64,000 nucleotides of DNA from an uncultured Oscillospiraceae bacterium. GTDB taxonomy: Bacteria; Bacillota; Clostridia; Oscillospirales; Ruminococcaceae. The notes beneath the pieces were generated by a model. It made no database searches. It saw only the letters and a list, made by a program, of their open reading frames with translations, and had not been told where the DNA came from. The stretch covers positions 62,001 through 126,000 of the forward strand of contig UQMF01000002.1 of assembly GCA_900542145.1 (NCBI GenBank), read 5' to 3'. Below, piece by piece: positions 39,567 to 49,073 of this stretch. Within the stretch, counting starts at the first letter, position 1; the number at the start of each line of letters is the position of its first letter. The position numbers and the translations under genes were made by a program.

Positions 39567-40407
39567 TTGAATGCGCCTTTCCGACGGCGTCCAGCATGGC
39601 GATGTAGTCCCCGAGCACGGGCTGGAAGTGTATTCCGTAGAATCTGCGGTCAGGTGCCTCCGCGGTGTACTCTACTGCGCGGTAGGTGAATTTTGTCGCG
39701 ATCTCCAGAGCCGCGGCGTAGTCCGCGCCCCGGAGCACCGCTCCCAGCAGGGCGGAAGCGAATACGTCGCCGGTGCCGGAGCATGCAACGTCCTTCCGGG
39801 GCGTGAGGCATTCCGTGAACTTTCCGTCGTAGCAGCCCACGGCGCCCAGCTGACCCTTTTCCGAGAATCCGGTGATGACAGCGAATTTCACGCCCATGTC
39901 GCAGAGTTCCAGGAGCATTTCCTTCGTTTCGTGCAGAGTGGGGCAGGGGTTGAATCCCCGGCGAGTGAGCAGACACGCTTCGGTGATGTTGGGTGTGATG
40001 ATGTCCGCGCCGGAGATGAATCTGCGCATCCTGTCCGGGTAGTCGTCGTTGAGCGCGGCGTACATTCTGCCGTTGTCGCCCATTACCGGGTCGATGAACA
40101 GCGGCGCGCCCGGCTTTCTGAACTGGCGGATAAACTCCTCAATGTGATCCACCTGGTCAACGGAGGCAATATAACCGGTGTATATCCCGTCAAAGTCGAT
40201 GTGTTCCTTCTGGAGCTGCGCTCCGATGGGGGCGAGCTCGTCCGTGAGGTCAATGCTGTAGAATGTGGGGAATCCCGTGTGGTTGGAAAGCAGCGCCGTG
40301 GGTATTCCGCAGCACTCCACTCCTGCCGCAGAGAGCACTGGTATCGCTGCGGTCAGCGAGCAGTTTCCCACGCAGGAAAAATCCTGTATCGTAACGATTC
40401 TCTTCAT
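39559..40407 (-). CDS. Pyridoxamine/pyridoxal kinase
   Basis: A 282-residue PfkB/ribokinase-like kinase of vitamin B6 salvage. Marks are MKRIVTIQDFSCVGNCSL at the start, DPVMGDNGRMY, TPNITEACLLT and the C-terminal anion hole CSGTGDVFASALLG. The start at 40407 is chosen over an upstream in-frame ATG because the family begins at this segment. It follows the hybrid kinase gene by 5 bp and overlaps the transporter gene. Confidence 0.88.
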   Translation of the reverse strand: MKRIVTIQDFSCVGNCSLTAAIPVLSAAGVECCGIPTALLSNHTGFPTFYSIDLTDELAPIGAQLQKEHIDFDGIYTGYIASVDQVDHIEEFIRQFRKPGAPLFIDPVMGDNGRMYAALNDDYPDRMRRFISGADIITPNITEACLLTRRGFNPCPTLHETKEMLLELCDMGVKFAVITGFSEKGQLGAVGCYDGKFTECLTPRKDVACSGTGDVFASALLGAVLRGADYAAALEIATKFTYRAVEYTAEAPDRRFYGIHFQPVLGDYIAMLDAVGKAHSNG

Positions 40408-40412
40408 AATGA

Positions 40413-43268
40413 TCAGTCCTGTTTGTTTTTCTGTGGGAGCCAACGGCACAGCTCTGCGCTCAGCGCAGGAATATCAAGCGGCTTGGAAACATGTCCGTTC
40501 ATGCCGTGCTCCTTTGATTTCTTGACGTCCTCAATAAACGCGTTGGCGGTCATCGCGATTATGGGAATCTCCGCCGCGTCCTTTCTCTCGAGGGTGCGTA
40601 TCTTGTCCGCCGCCTGGTAGCCGTCCAGAACCGGCATCTGGATATCCATGAAAATAAGTCTGTAGTAGCCCTCGGGGGATTCGCTGAACTTCTTCACGGC
40701 CTCTGCGCCGTCGTGGGCGATGTCGGTGATGATATTCGCTTCCGCCAGGAATTCCGACGCGATCTCCGCATTGAATTCAAGATCCTCGGCGAGAAGCACC
40801 CTCGCCCCTCCGAAGTCGAAATCCGACATGCGCACCTTGCGGTTCTCTTCCATGGAAATACCGCCGATGTATTCCGCCGTACCCTCGCCCTTTTTCAGAC
40901 AGACCGTGATGTCGAACCTGGAGCCTTTGCCAGGTGCGCTGTTCACGGAAATGTCGCCGTTCATCATTCGCGCGATATTCAGAGAGATGGGCATTCCAAG
41001 CCCGGTTCCCTGTATCCCGCTGACGCGGTTGTCGTCCGCGCGCACGAAAGGGTCGAACACATGCTCAAGGAATTCCGGCTTCATGCCGATACCGTTGTCC
41101 CTGACTGAGAAAAGATAGCGGCACACGCCGTGGTGGTCAGGCTCCAGTTCGATGGTGCGGAACTCGATCCTGCCGCCCTCGGGGGTGTATTTCACAGCGT
41201 TGCCGAGAATATTCATCAGCAGCTGACGCAGTTTGGTCTGGTCGCCAAGAACGCTGGTGTTTATACCGCTGGCGATCTTGAAATCCAGAGTGTGGCGCTT
41301 CTTGTCTGCGAGCGGCTTTATCATACGCACCGTGTCCTCAAGGAACACCCTGAGATCGAACTGAATGCAGGAAAGCACAGTCTTTCCGCTTTCAATGGCG
41401 GAAAGATCCAGTACGTTGTTTATGATCTCAAGCAAGTGTTTTCCGGAGGCCTCGATCTTGTCCAGACAGTCGGAGACCCTCTCCATGTCGCCGATGTGCT
41501 CCTGTGCGATTGCGGACATTCCCAGAATGGAGTTCAGCGGAGTGCGTATATCGTGGCTCATCTGGCTCATGAACAGCGTTTTTGCGGAATTGGCATGCTG
41601 CGCCTGGTCGAATGCGTCCTGCAGCGCCTGCTCAACCCGGGCTGCCTGTTCGTGCTCGTCCGTAATGTTGCGGACATAGGTCAGTCCCCACAGATCTCCG
41701 GTTTCAAGGTCTTGGGTGAGAATTATTGCCTCGCGGAAGTAGCCGGTGCGGTTCCCGATACGGAACTGGTATTCTGTGTCGAAGCTGCGGCGGTGGCTGT
41801 TGAACATATCCGCTAGGGTTTCCGTGCAGAACGTCCTGCCGAATACCTCCGCAGTGTTGGTATCCGTGAAATACTGCTTCTTGCGGCGGATATACTCGTT
41901 GTATGAGCAGGGCAGGGTCAGTCCCATCTGCGGAAGCAGCGGAAGCGCGTCCTCCTGCTCGATTATCTCGTCGTAGATCGTATCCCGGGTGATGTTGAAA
42001 GTATACACGGCGATGGCGTTGGAAAGTATCGCCTGCCGGTACTGGCTTTCGGACCGGAGCGCACGCTCCAGCCGCTGCTGATAGCGAAGCTCCTTGAGCT
42101 TGTCGGCGGTTATGGGCTGCACTGCGAGTATTGCGACCTTGGGCGAGCCGTCGGTTTCGTATCCCGAAACGAAGCACTGAAGGCGCAGCCACTCCGGCTG
42201 ACCGCTGTTCCGGCGGCAGATCTCGCATTCGATTATCTTCTCGCCGGACGTAAATCTCCGCCGCATATTCTCGATGTTGAAGTTGTAGAGTATCGCGTTC
42301 TTGTCTTCCTCGCTGCATTCGCAGTGCTCGGCAAAGTGCCTGACCGCCTCGTTGAAGTCGCCGATGACATCGAAATTCTCGGCGAACAGCCCCTTCTTGT
42401 CGGTGGAGGAGTAGAAGCTTCCGTCGTGGAGGTTTATGAGGTCAAGTATCTGGTAGGGTATGGCGAGCCCGTTTATGAGCTGATTCCGGAGTTCCTCCAG
42501 GAACAGCGCCTTGTGGTCGGCTGTGATACGCCTTGCGACGATGAAGGCTGGGTATTTTCCGGCAAGCCGCTGCTTCATCTTGACGAAGCGCAGGTTTATC
42601 CAGATGTATTCCCCGTTGAGCTTCATGCGGAACTCCCCGTGAAACTCATCGTTGACGGAGAATGTGCTGCGTATGGAGCTTTCAGATATCAGCTCTGCGA
42701 AGCGCACGCGGTCGTCCGGGTGTATCCTGTCCACTACCGATCTGCGCCACTCGTTATAGGAACTTTCGCGGCCGGCTGAAAGGCTTGTGTTAAAGCCGTC
42801 ATTCAGAATGAACATGCGGTCCCGTTCGAGGTCGAGCAAGGCGCAGAATCTGAAGCTGTCGATCAGCTTTTCGGTGAACAGGCTGGTCAGCAGCTGGATA
42901 TCCGGGTCGTAGCGGTACAGCGGAGTCCTGTCCGCCGGGATTCCCTTGAAGAAGCCGTAAATAACGAGCACCCCGTTGTCGCTGGAAGCCAGCATTCCGG
43001 AGCTGTAGGCGGTGAACATGCCTTTGGTTTTGTGCCGCCAGCGGTATTTGACTTCGGCCTTTACGCCGTGGATAGTGGTCTGAATAGCTTCCTGTATCAT
43101 GTGCACGTCGTCCGGGTGAACGCATTCCAGCCAGCGGCGGTAATTAAGCTCCGGATCGGAGTTGTCCTCGATATCCATTATTTTCAGGAAGTCATCGTCA
43201 AAGTAAAGCTGCTGCGGACTGCCGCCTCGTATTACCATTCTGAATGTGCCTGATATGATGTATTCCAA
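40413..43268 (-). CDS. Soluble hybrid sensor histidine kinase with PAS domains
   Basis: About 951 residues with no membrane helix. Several PAS-like modules (FFDDDFLKIMDIEDN-type segments repeat) precede a HisKA dimer with the H-box MSHDIRTPLNSILGMS, an ATPase with DNGIGMKPEFLEHVFDPF and GTGLGMPIS, and a C-terminal receiver with Asp in IFMDIQMPVLDGY. It therefore senses a cytoplasmic signal and signals through a phosphorelay. The start is uncertain: TTG at 43268 after GGGGG, or an ATG ten codons later. A striking homopolymer tract lies just upstream. No cognate response regulator is adjacent. Confidence 0.88.
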   Translation of the reverse strand: MEYIISGTFRMVIRGGSPQQLYFDDDFLKIMDIEDNSDPELNYRRWLECVHPDDVHMIQEAIQTTIHGVKAEVKYRWRHKTKGMFTAYSSGMLASSDNGVLVIYGFFKGIPADRTPLYRYDPDIQLLTSLFTEKLIDSFRFCALLDLERDRMFILNDGFNTSLSAGRESSYNEWRRSVVDRIHPDDRVRFAELISESSIRSTFSVNDEFHGEFRMKLNGEYIWINLRFVKMKQRLAGKYPAFIVARRITADHKALFLEELRNQLINGLAIPYQILDLINLHDGSFYSSTDKKGLFAENFDVIGDFNEAVRHFAEHCECSEEDKNAILYNFNIENMRRRFTSGEKIIECEICRRNSGQPEWLRLQCFVSGYETDGSPKVAILAVQPITADKLKELRYQQRLERALRSESQYRQAILSNAIAVYTFNITRDTIYDEIIEQEDALPLLPQMGLTLPCSYNEYIRRKKQYFTDTNTAEVFGRTFCTETLADMFNSHRRSFDTEYQFRIGNRTGYFREAIILTQDLETGDLWGLTYVRNITDEHEQAARVEQALQDAFDQAQHANSAKTLFMSQMSHDIRTPLNSILGMSAIAQEHIGDMERVSDCLDKIEASGKHLLEIINNVLDLSAIESGKTVLSCIQFDLRVFLEDTVRMIKPLADKKRHTLDFKIASGINTSVLGDQTKLRQLLMNILGNAVKYTPEGGRIEFRTIELEPDHHGVCRYLFSVRDNGIGMKPEFLEHVFDPFVRADDNRVSGIQGTGLGMPISLNIARMMNGDISVNSAPGKGSRFDITVCLKKGEGTAEYIGGISMEENRKVRMSDFDFGGARVLLAEDLEFNAEIASEFLAEANIITDIAHDGAEAVKKFSESPEGYYRLIFMDIQMPVLDGYQAADKIRTLERKDAAEIPIIAMTANAFIEDVKKSKEHGMNGHVSKPLDIPALSAELCRWLPQKNKQD

Positions 43269-43275
43269 GCTGCCG

Positions 43276-43297
43276 CCCCCCTTTTTTAAAAAAAAAA
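43276..43297 (-). repeat. Homopolymer tract before the hybrid kinase
   Basis: On the plus strand C6-T6-A10; on the transcribed strand U10-A6-G6, ending in the purine run that serves as ribosome-binding site. Such tracts can slip during replication or transcription and so vary expression. Confidence 0.8.
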
Positions 43298-43374
43298 TTC
43301 CGGGATATCCGGAGATATCAGAGTGCGGCACTCCGGCTCAGTAAGAGGTTTGCCAGATGTGCCGCTGAATGTCG

Positions 43375-44571
43375 TTAATCCCTGCTGTAGAGATCTCTTG
43401 TGTAGACTTTTTCCTTTACGTCCTGGAGTTCGCTGCTCATGCGGTTTGCAACGATCATGTCCGAGCGCTTCTTGAACTCCTCAAAGTCGTCGCATACCTC
43501 GTAGTCAAAGAATTTCTGACCAGGCTTCAGCGTCGGCTCGTAGATTATGACGGTGATACCCTTCTGACTCAGGCGCTTCATGATTCCCTGAATGGAGCTC
43601 TGGCGGAAGTTGTCCGAGTTGGATTTCATCGTCAGGCGGTAAACTCCCACGGTGCGGGGGTTCAGGGAGGCTATGTGGTCGGCTATGTAATCCTTGCGCG
43701 TCTTGTTTGCGGCAACGATGGCGCCGATGATGTCGTTGGGTACGTCCGCGTAATTCGCGAGCAGCTGCTTGGTGTCTTTGGGCAGGCAGTATCCGCCGTA
43801 GCCAAAGCTAGGATTGTTGTAGTGGGAGCCGATTCTCGGGTCAAGTCCCACGCCGTCGATTATTTGGCGCGCATTCAGCCCCTTCATCTCGGCGTAGGTG
43901 TCCAGCTCGTTGAAGTATGCCACGCGCAGTGCGAGGTAGGTGTTGCTGAACAGCTTGACCGCCTCAGCTTCCGTGGGATTGAGGTGCAGCGTCGGGATAT
44001 CCTGCTTGATGGCGCCCTGCTGGAGCAGTTTCGCGAATACGTCCGCGCGCTGTACTGAATCCGCCCATTCCTGGGGAGCGCCGACGATTATTCTGGAGGG
44101 GTAGAGGTTGTCGTAGAGCGCCTGACCCTCCCGGAGGAACTCCGGCGAGAAGATCATGCGGTGCGCGTTCTCGGGGTACTTCTCGTGAAGTCCCTTGGTG
44201 AAGCCGACGGGCACGGTGGATTTCACCACGATGGTGCAGCTGTCGTTCACTGAAAGCACCTGGTCGATGACGCTCTCGACGGAGGAGGTGTCAAAATAGT
44301 TCTTGTCCGCGTCGTAATTTGTGGGAGTTGCGATGACCACCAGCTCCGCGGAGGTGTAAGCCGGGCGCCAGTCGGTGGTGGCAGTAAGGCTGAGCGGCTT
44401 TTCCGCAAGGTATTTCTCGATGTATTCATCAGCGATGGGCGACTTCCTGGAGTTCAGCAGTTCCACCTTTTCCGGAATGATATCAACAGCGGTGACGTCG
44501 TTGTGCTGGGCAAGAAGCACAGCCATAGACAGACCAACATATCCTGTTCCCGCAACAGTAATTTTCATCAT
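43375..44571 (-). CDS. UDP-glucose 6-dehydrogenase-type enzyme
   Basis: A 398-residue nucleotide-sugar dehydrogenase that makes UDP-glucuronate or a similar sugar acid for surface polysaccharide. The NAD motif GTGYVGLSMAV, IISTPTN-like ATPTNY, the SPEFLREGQA loop and the active site FGYGGYCLPKDTK with its Cys are present. Length is normal for the short type. It is a single-gene unit behind the promoter at 44658-44686. Confidence 0.92.
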   Translation of the reverse strand: MMKITVAGTGYVGLSMAVLLAQHNDVTAVDIIPEKVELLNSRKSPIADEYIEKYLAEKPLSLTATTDWRPAYTSAELVVIATPTNYDADKNYFDTSSVESVIDQVLSVNDSCTIVVKSTVPVGFTKGLHEKYPENAHRMIFSPEFLREGQALYDNLYPSRIIVGAPQEWADSVQRADVFAKLLQQGAIKQDIPTLHLNPTEAEAVKLFSNTYLALRVAYFNELDTYAEMKGLNARQIIDGVGLDPRIGSHYNNPSFGYGGYCLPKDTKQLLANYADVPNDIIGAIVAANKTRKDYIADHIASLNPRTVGVYRLTMKSNSDNFRQSSIQGIMKRLSQKGITVIIYEPTLKPGQKFFDYEVCDDFEEFKKRSDMIVANRMSSELQDVKEKVYTRDLYSRD

Positions 44572-44657
44572 GGTTTTCCCCCTGATTTTATTGTTCTGCG
44601 CCTTTCGGCGGTATTTCTTTTCTGTACCAGGCGGTACGGTGCATAATTAACTATTAT

Positions 44658-44686
44658 ATTATAGTACCATATGCGAAAATTGTCAA
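44658..44686 (-). promoter_or_regulatory. Promoter of the UDP-glucose dehydrogenase gene
   Basis: On the minus strand, TTGACA (44681-44686) and TATAAT (44658-44663) with a 17-bp spacer. Confidence 0.83.
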
Positions 44687-44769
44687 GAGTTGTATTGTGG
44701 ATAGGTCCACAAATATTTTTCCAGATACTCCGTTAATTTTTACATGCTGCGATAAAGAGCTTAACCCTC

Positions 44770-44798
44770 TTGATTTATCAGAAAAAATGGTGTATAAT
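44770..44798 (+). promoter_or_regulatory. Promoter of prmA
   Basis: TTGATT (44770-44775) and TATAAT (44793-44798) with a 17-bp spacer; about 47 bp before the ATG, with AGGAG upstream of the start. Confidence 0.8.
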
Positions 44799-44845
44799 GT
44801 ATCATGTACTATTATGTTTATAAGATTTAAGACAGGAGAATCAAC

Positions 44846-45814
44846 ATGGATAATTTCATTCAGGCGGATATTTACACCACTTCACAGGCTATCGACGGAA
44901 TCACCGGCGCGCTCCAGGATTACGGCGTAACCGGCTTTATCATCTGCGACAGCGCGGATTTCGAAAGCTTCCTTGCGGACAAGAACGCCAACTGGGACTA
45001 CGTAGACGACGAACTGATGGGACTGAGCCGTCAGGAGCCGCACATCACCATTTATGTCCACGACAACACCCAGGGCGCGGAAACACTCGCGGCAATACGC
45101 TCCCTCATCGAGGGCTGGAAGCAGTCCGACACCGAGGGTTACTACGGCAACCTGCGCATGGAGCTTGCCAACGTCAAGGAGGAGGACTGGGCAAACAACT
45201 GGAAGAAGTACTACAAGCCGTTCCGCGTTGGTAAGTCCCTGGTGATCAAGCCTTCCTGGGAGGATGTAACTCCGATGCCCGGCGACCGTATCCTTGAGAT
45301 AGACCCGGCTTCCACCTTCGGCACAGGACAGCACCACACCACCAAGCTGGTCATGGAATCCCTCGAGAAAGTCGTGAAGCCCGGCAACAAGGTACTCGAC
45401 CTCGGCTGCGGCAGCGGAATCCTCTCTATTGCGGCGCTGCTTTTCGGCGCGGAAAAGGTCACCATGTGCGATATTTTCGAGAACGCAGTCAGGACTGCTT
45501 CCGAGAACGTTGAGAAGAACCACTTCACCCACGAGCACTACTCAGCTTACTGCGGCAACATAATCGATGACGCGGAACTTCGCGGAAAGCTCGGCACGGG
45601 CTACGACGTGGTATGCGCCAACATCGTGGCGGACGTTATCATCGGCATGAGTCCGCTGTTCGGCAGCTTCATGAAGCCGGACGCGACCCTGCTGGTATCC
45701 GGCATAATCGACGAGCGCCTGGACGAGGTGAACGCAGCGCTCTCCGAAAACGGATTCAAGGTGCGCCAGAGCCGCAACGAAGAGGGCTGGAACTGCATAA
45801 TCCTCACAAGATAA
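44846..45814 (+). CDS. prmA: Ribosomal protein L11 methyltransferase
   Basis: A 322-residue SAM-dependent methyltransferase that methylates ribosomal protein L11. The SAM-binding LDLGCGSGILSIAALLFGA, the DPASTFGTGQHHTTKL segment before it and the catalytic NIVADVI are all present. The N-terminal substrate domain is complete. It opens a long plus-strand run of housekeeping genes. Confidence 0.95.
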   Translation: MDNFIQADIYTTSQAIDGITGALQDYGVTGFIICDSADFESFLADKNANWDYVDDELMGLSRQEPHITIYVHDNTQGAETLAAIRSLIEGWKQSDTEGYYGNLRMELANVKEEDWANNWKKYYKPFRVGKSLVIKPSWEDVTPMPGDRILEIDPASTFGTGQHHTTKLVMESLEKVVKPGNKVLDLGCGSGILSIAALLFGAEKVTMCDIFENAVRTASENVEKNHFTHEHYSAYCGNIIDDAELRGKLGTGYDVVCANIVADVIIGMSPLFGSFMKPDATLLVSGIIDERLDEVNAALSENGFKVRQSRNEEGWNCIILTR

Positions 45815-45859
45815 CGCGTAGCCCACGGACTGCATATAATGCCGCAGGAGGCGGTGTAT

Positions 45860-46144
45860 ATGCAGTTCCTTTACGTTTTTTCGCTGATGTTCCTTTCGAT
45901 ATTCGGGCTTGCAGTTCTGGTGAAGCTGGCGGCGTATGCGGTCATGACCCGCGGAATGCACCGTCATGACGTGTACGTCCGCAGCGGCGAGGATATCAGC
46001 GGATTTGTCGAGCATGTGCGCAGAAGTCCCGGGGTGAACAGGGTTGTGATACTTTCCTCCGGGGACGAGAATGACGAGGAGGCGCGGCGGCTCGCACAGA
46101 AATACAGCAACGTATATTTTATTAATGACACGACAAAGCGGTGA
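45860..46144 (+). CDS. Small membrane-anchored hypothetical protein
   Basis: A 94-residue protein with one N-terminal membrane helix (FLYVFSLMFLSIFGLAVLVKL) and a cytoplasmic domain of ~60 residues containing VNRVVILSSGDENDEEARRLA. GGAGG lies 8 bp before the ATG at 45860; an upstream ATG precedes that site. It overlaps the recD2 start by about 20 bp. Function unknown. Confidence 0.6.
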   Translation: MQFLYVFSLMFLSIFGLAVLVKLAAYAVMTRGMHRHDVYVRSGEDISGFVEHVRRSPGVNRVVILSSGDENDEEARRLAQKYSNVYFINDTTKR

Positions 46145-48350
46145 TGAATTGGATAACGAATCTGCTGTGACCCTTTCCGGAACGGTGGAGGGCGTGGTTT
46201 ACAGCAACGAGGACAACGGCTATACCGTTGCCGACCTGGATTGCAACGGCGAACTGGTGACAATTGTCGGGGTTCTCGGCGATGTCCGCGAGGGCGAGAG
46301 TCTGACGCTCATCGGCGAGTACGTCAACTCTCCGAAATACGGCAGGCAGTTCAAGGCGGAGGTCTGCGAGCGCGCCCTGCCGAATACCGAGAGCGCGGTG
46401 CGCAAGTTCCTTGGCTCCGGCGTAATAACCGGCGTCGGTCCGGCGATGGCGAAGCGTATCGTCACGGCGTTCGGCAGCAGTGCGCTGGAGGTCATCGAAA
46501 ACGACCCGGCGCAGCTTTCTTCCATCAAGGGAATATCCACTGAGAGCGCCCTCAAGATTGGCGAGGAGTTCCGCCGGATAGCCGGACTGCGCAAGGCTGT
46601 CACATATTTCGCGCGGTACGGACTGTCGTCCTCCGTGGTGGCGGCGGCGTGGAAGAAGTTCGAAATGCACACGATACAGGCGGTGGAGGACAATCCCTGG
46701 TGCCTGTGCGGTATCGGTATTGACCTGCCATTCCGGGAAGCAGACCGGCTTGCCCGGGAGATGGATCACCCCATGGACAGCGAAGAGCGCACACTCGCCG
46801 GGATAATCTGGTGCCTGCGCACAAACGCGAATAACGGACATACCTGCGTGCGCGAGAACGACCTTTCCGACGCAGTGACCTATGAGCTTAACATCACGGA
46901 GAAGCAGTTCTGGGAGGGGCTTATGCTTGCGGAGCAGCGCTGCGAGATAGTGCGCAGCGACAAATACGACGATAAGTTCGTGTTCCTGGCGGAGTACTAC
47001 CGTGCGGAATGCTACATCGCGGAGAAGCTCGCAGAGATGATAAAGCGCAACGACTGCGGCGGCGTGGATTATTCCGAGGAGATCGCCGGAATAGAATGGG
47101 AGCAGGGAATACAGTACGAGAAGCTCCAGCGCGAGGCGATAAGCGGCTGCATGAACAACCATGTGTTCATTCTGACCGGAGGTCCCGGTACCGGTAAGAC
47201 AACGACGCTTAATGCCGTGATATCTCTTTGCCGCCAGCGGAAGCTGAAGATGAAACTTGCCGCTCCCACCGGTCGCGCCGCAAAGCGAATGGCAGACCTT
47301 ACCGGGGCGCCTGCGCAGACGATACACCGTCTGCTGGAGGTGGATTTCGCCACGTCGTCGCATTCTTTCAAGCGTAAGGAAGAGAATCCCCTTGCCTGCG
47401 ACGTGCTGATAATCGACGAGATGTCCATGGTTGATACCCTGCTGATGGAATCCCTGCTGCATGCGGTCAGACCGCGCACGCGGCTCATCATGGTGGGCGA
47501 CAGCAATCAGCTGCCCTCTGTAGGCGCCGGAAACGTGCTCAGGGACCTTATCGCCGGGGGAAGAGTGCCAACGGTGGAGTTGAAGGAGATATTCCGACAG
47601 GCGGCGCAGAGCCTTATAGTCACCAACGCCCACCGGATAGTCCGCGGCGAAATGCCGGTGCTCAACGATCGCAGGAACGACTTTTTCTTCATGCCCACCC
47701 AGTCCGAGGAGGATACTCTCCGGCTGGTGATCGAGCTGTGCAAGACCCGGCTTCCGAACACTTACGGCTATTCTCCGCTGGAGGATATTCAGGTGCTGTG
47801 CCCGTCCAGGATAGGGGTTGTCGGCACTCAGAACATCAACAAGGAATTACAGCTTGCGCTGAATCCGCCGGCGAAGAACCACCCGGAGGTAAAGTACGGC
47901 AGTACGCTGTTCCGCACCGGAGACAAGATAATGCAGACCAAGAACGACTACGACGCCGAGTGGCGCCGGGGCGCGGAGCTGTCCCACGGAATATTCAACG
48001 GGGATATCGGAATAATCCGCCGGGCGGACAAGGTGAATTCCAAGCTGGATATAGATTTCGACGGCAGAATGACCACCTACGACGGCGATATGATGAAGAA
48101 GATCGAGCATGCCTACGCGGTGACGATACATAAGAGCCAGGGAAGTGAATACCCTGCGGTGATAATACCGCTGCCGAACGGAATGGACAGGCTCACTTAC
48201 AGGAATCTGCTGTATACCGCTGTCACCCGTGCCAGGAGCATTCTCATCATCATTGGCACGGAAGCCAAGGTGCGCAGCATGGTGGAGAACGACCGCAGAA
48301 TGCTGCGGTATTCCTGCCTGCGGCCGATGCTTGAGGATATGTTCCAGTGA
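46125..48350 (+). CDS. recD2: RecD2-type DNA helicase
   Basis: About 741 residues: an N-terminal OB-like region (VTLSGTVEGVVYSNEDNGYT), helix-hairpin-helix repeats (ITGVGPAMAKRIV, SSIKGISTESAL) and a superfamily 1 helicase core with Walker A GGPGTGKTTTLNA, motif II IIDEMSMVD and C-terminal motif VTIHKSQGSE. RecD2 is the RecBC-independent form used in DNA repair. The exact start is uncertain; the ATG at 46125 overlaps the previous gene. The downstream gene overlaps as GTGA. Confidence 0.92.
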   Translation: MTRQSGDELDNESAVTLSGTVEGVVYSNEDNGYTVADLDCNGELVTIVGVLGDVREGESLTLIGEYVNSPKYGRQFKAEVCERALPNTESAVRKFLGSGVITGVGPAMAKRIVTAFGSSALEVIENDPAQLSSIKGISTESALKIGEEFRRIAGLRKAVTYFARYGLSSSVVAAAWKKFEMHTIQAVEDNPWCLCGIGIDLPFREADRLAREMDHPMDSEERTLAGIIWCLRTNANNGHTCVRENDLSDAVTYELNITEKQFWEGLMLAEQRCEIVRSDKYDDKFVFLAEYYRAECYIAEKLAEMIKRNDCGGVDYSEEIAGIEWEQGIQYEKLQREAISGCMNNHVFILTGGPGTGKTTTLNAVISLCRQRKLKMKLAAPTGRAAKRMADLTGAPAQTIHRLLEVDFATSSHSFKRKEENPLACDVLIIDEMSMVDTLLMESLLHAVRPRTRLIMVGDSNQLPSVGAGNVLRDLIAGGRVPTVELKEIFRQAAQSLIVTNAHRIVRGEMPVLNDRRNDFFFMPTQSEEDTLRLVIELCKTRLPNTYGYSPLEDIQVLCPSRIGVVGTQNINKELQLALNPPAKNHPEVKYGSTLFRTGDKIMQTKNDYDAEWRRGAELSHGIFNGDIGIIRRADKVNSKLDIDFDGRMTTYDGDMMKKIEHAYAVTIHKSQGSEYPAVIIPLPNGMDRLTYRNLLYTAVTRARSILIIIGTEAKVRSMVENDRRMLRYSCLRPMLEDMFQ

Positions 48351-49000
48351 GGGCGTGGGAGCTGCGCCGCGCAGCTGCGGCGTTCTTCATGCCGAACCGC
48401 TGCCCGTTCTGCGGCGATATCATCGGCATGCGCGAGTTCTGGTGCACGCCCTGCTGCGACAATCTGAAGATGCTGGATGATCCCGGTGAAATCCCCGAGG
48501 GACTGGACGGGTTCGCGGCAGTGTGCGCATATACCGGCAGGGCGAGAAGTGCAGTTCTGCGGCTGAAACAGGGGTACTACCGCTATCCGGCGGACGCGTT
48601 CGCGGTGCTGATAGTCGAGAATGCAGCGGAACTGATACAGCAGGCGGATATTATCACGGCGATACCTAGCACCCGGGCGCGCAGACGTGAACTTGGATAC
48701 GCCCAGAGCGAACTTATGGCAAAGATGGTGGCGGAAATTTCCAGAAAGCCATTCCGCAGGCTGCTGAAGGCGGTTCCGCAAAAGCAGGAGCAGAAACAGC
48801 TTGACGCAGCGCATCGGCGCGAAAACGCCCGGGGAGCATTCGAACTGGCGCTGCCATGCGGCGTTGCCGGCAGAAACGTGCTGATTATAGACGATGTGTG
48901 CACCACCGGAGCAACGCTTTCCGCTGCCGCCGGGCTGATACGGAATGCCGGAGCGGCACTTGTGAACGGCGCAGTATTTGCCAGGACGGTCAGACACTGA
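48347..49000 (+). CDS. comFC: ComF family phosphoribosyltransferase-like protein
   Basis: A 217-residue protein with an N-terminal zinc finger (CPFC...CTPCC) and a phosphoribosyltransferase-like domain with the PRPP motif VLIIDDVCTTGATL. ComFC relatives take part in DNA uptake and recombination. The GTG start overlaps the recD2 stop by 4 bp, so a role linked to DNA processing is plausible. Length is normal. Confidence 0.9.
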   Translation: MRAWELRRAAAAFFMPNRCPFCGDIIGMREFWCTPCCDNLKMLDDPGEIPEGLDGFAAVCAYTGRARSAVLRLKQGYYRYPADAFAVLIVENAAELIQQADIITAIPSTRARRRELGYAQSELMAKMVAEISRKPFRRLLKAVPQKQEQKQLDAAHRRENARGAFELALPCGVAGRNVLIIDDVCTTGATLSAAAGLIRNAGAALVNGAVFARTVRH

Positions 49001-49004
49001 CGGC

Positions 49005-49033
49005 TTGATTTTCCGGCGGATTTGTGATATAAT
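49005..49033 (+). promoter_or_regulatory. Promoter of miaB
   Basis: TTGATT (49005-49010) and TATAAT (49028-49033) with a 17-bp spacer and extended -10 (TGATATAAT). Confidence 0.8.
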
Positions 49034-49073
49034 AATCTCTTACGCGGACAAAATACAATAAGGATAACACATA

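Noticed and set aside
46122..47633. 503-codon antisense frame in recD2
   Set aside because: Shadow of the helicase gene; no start signals and no protein-like features.
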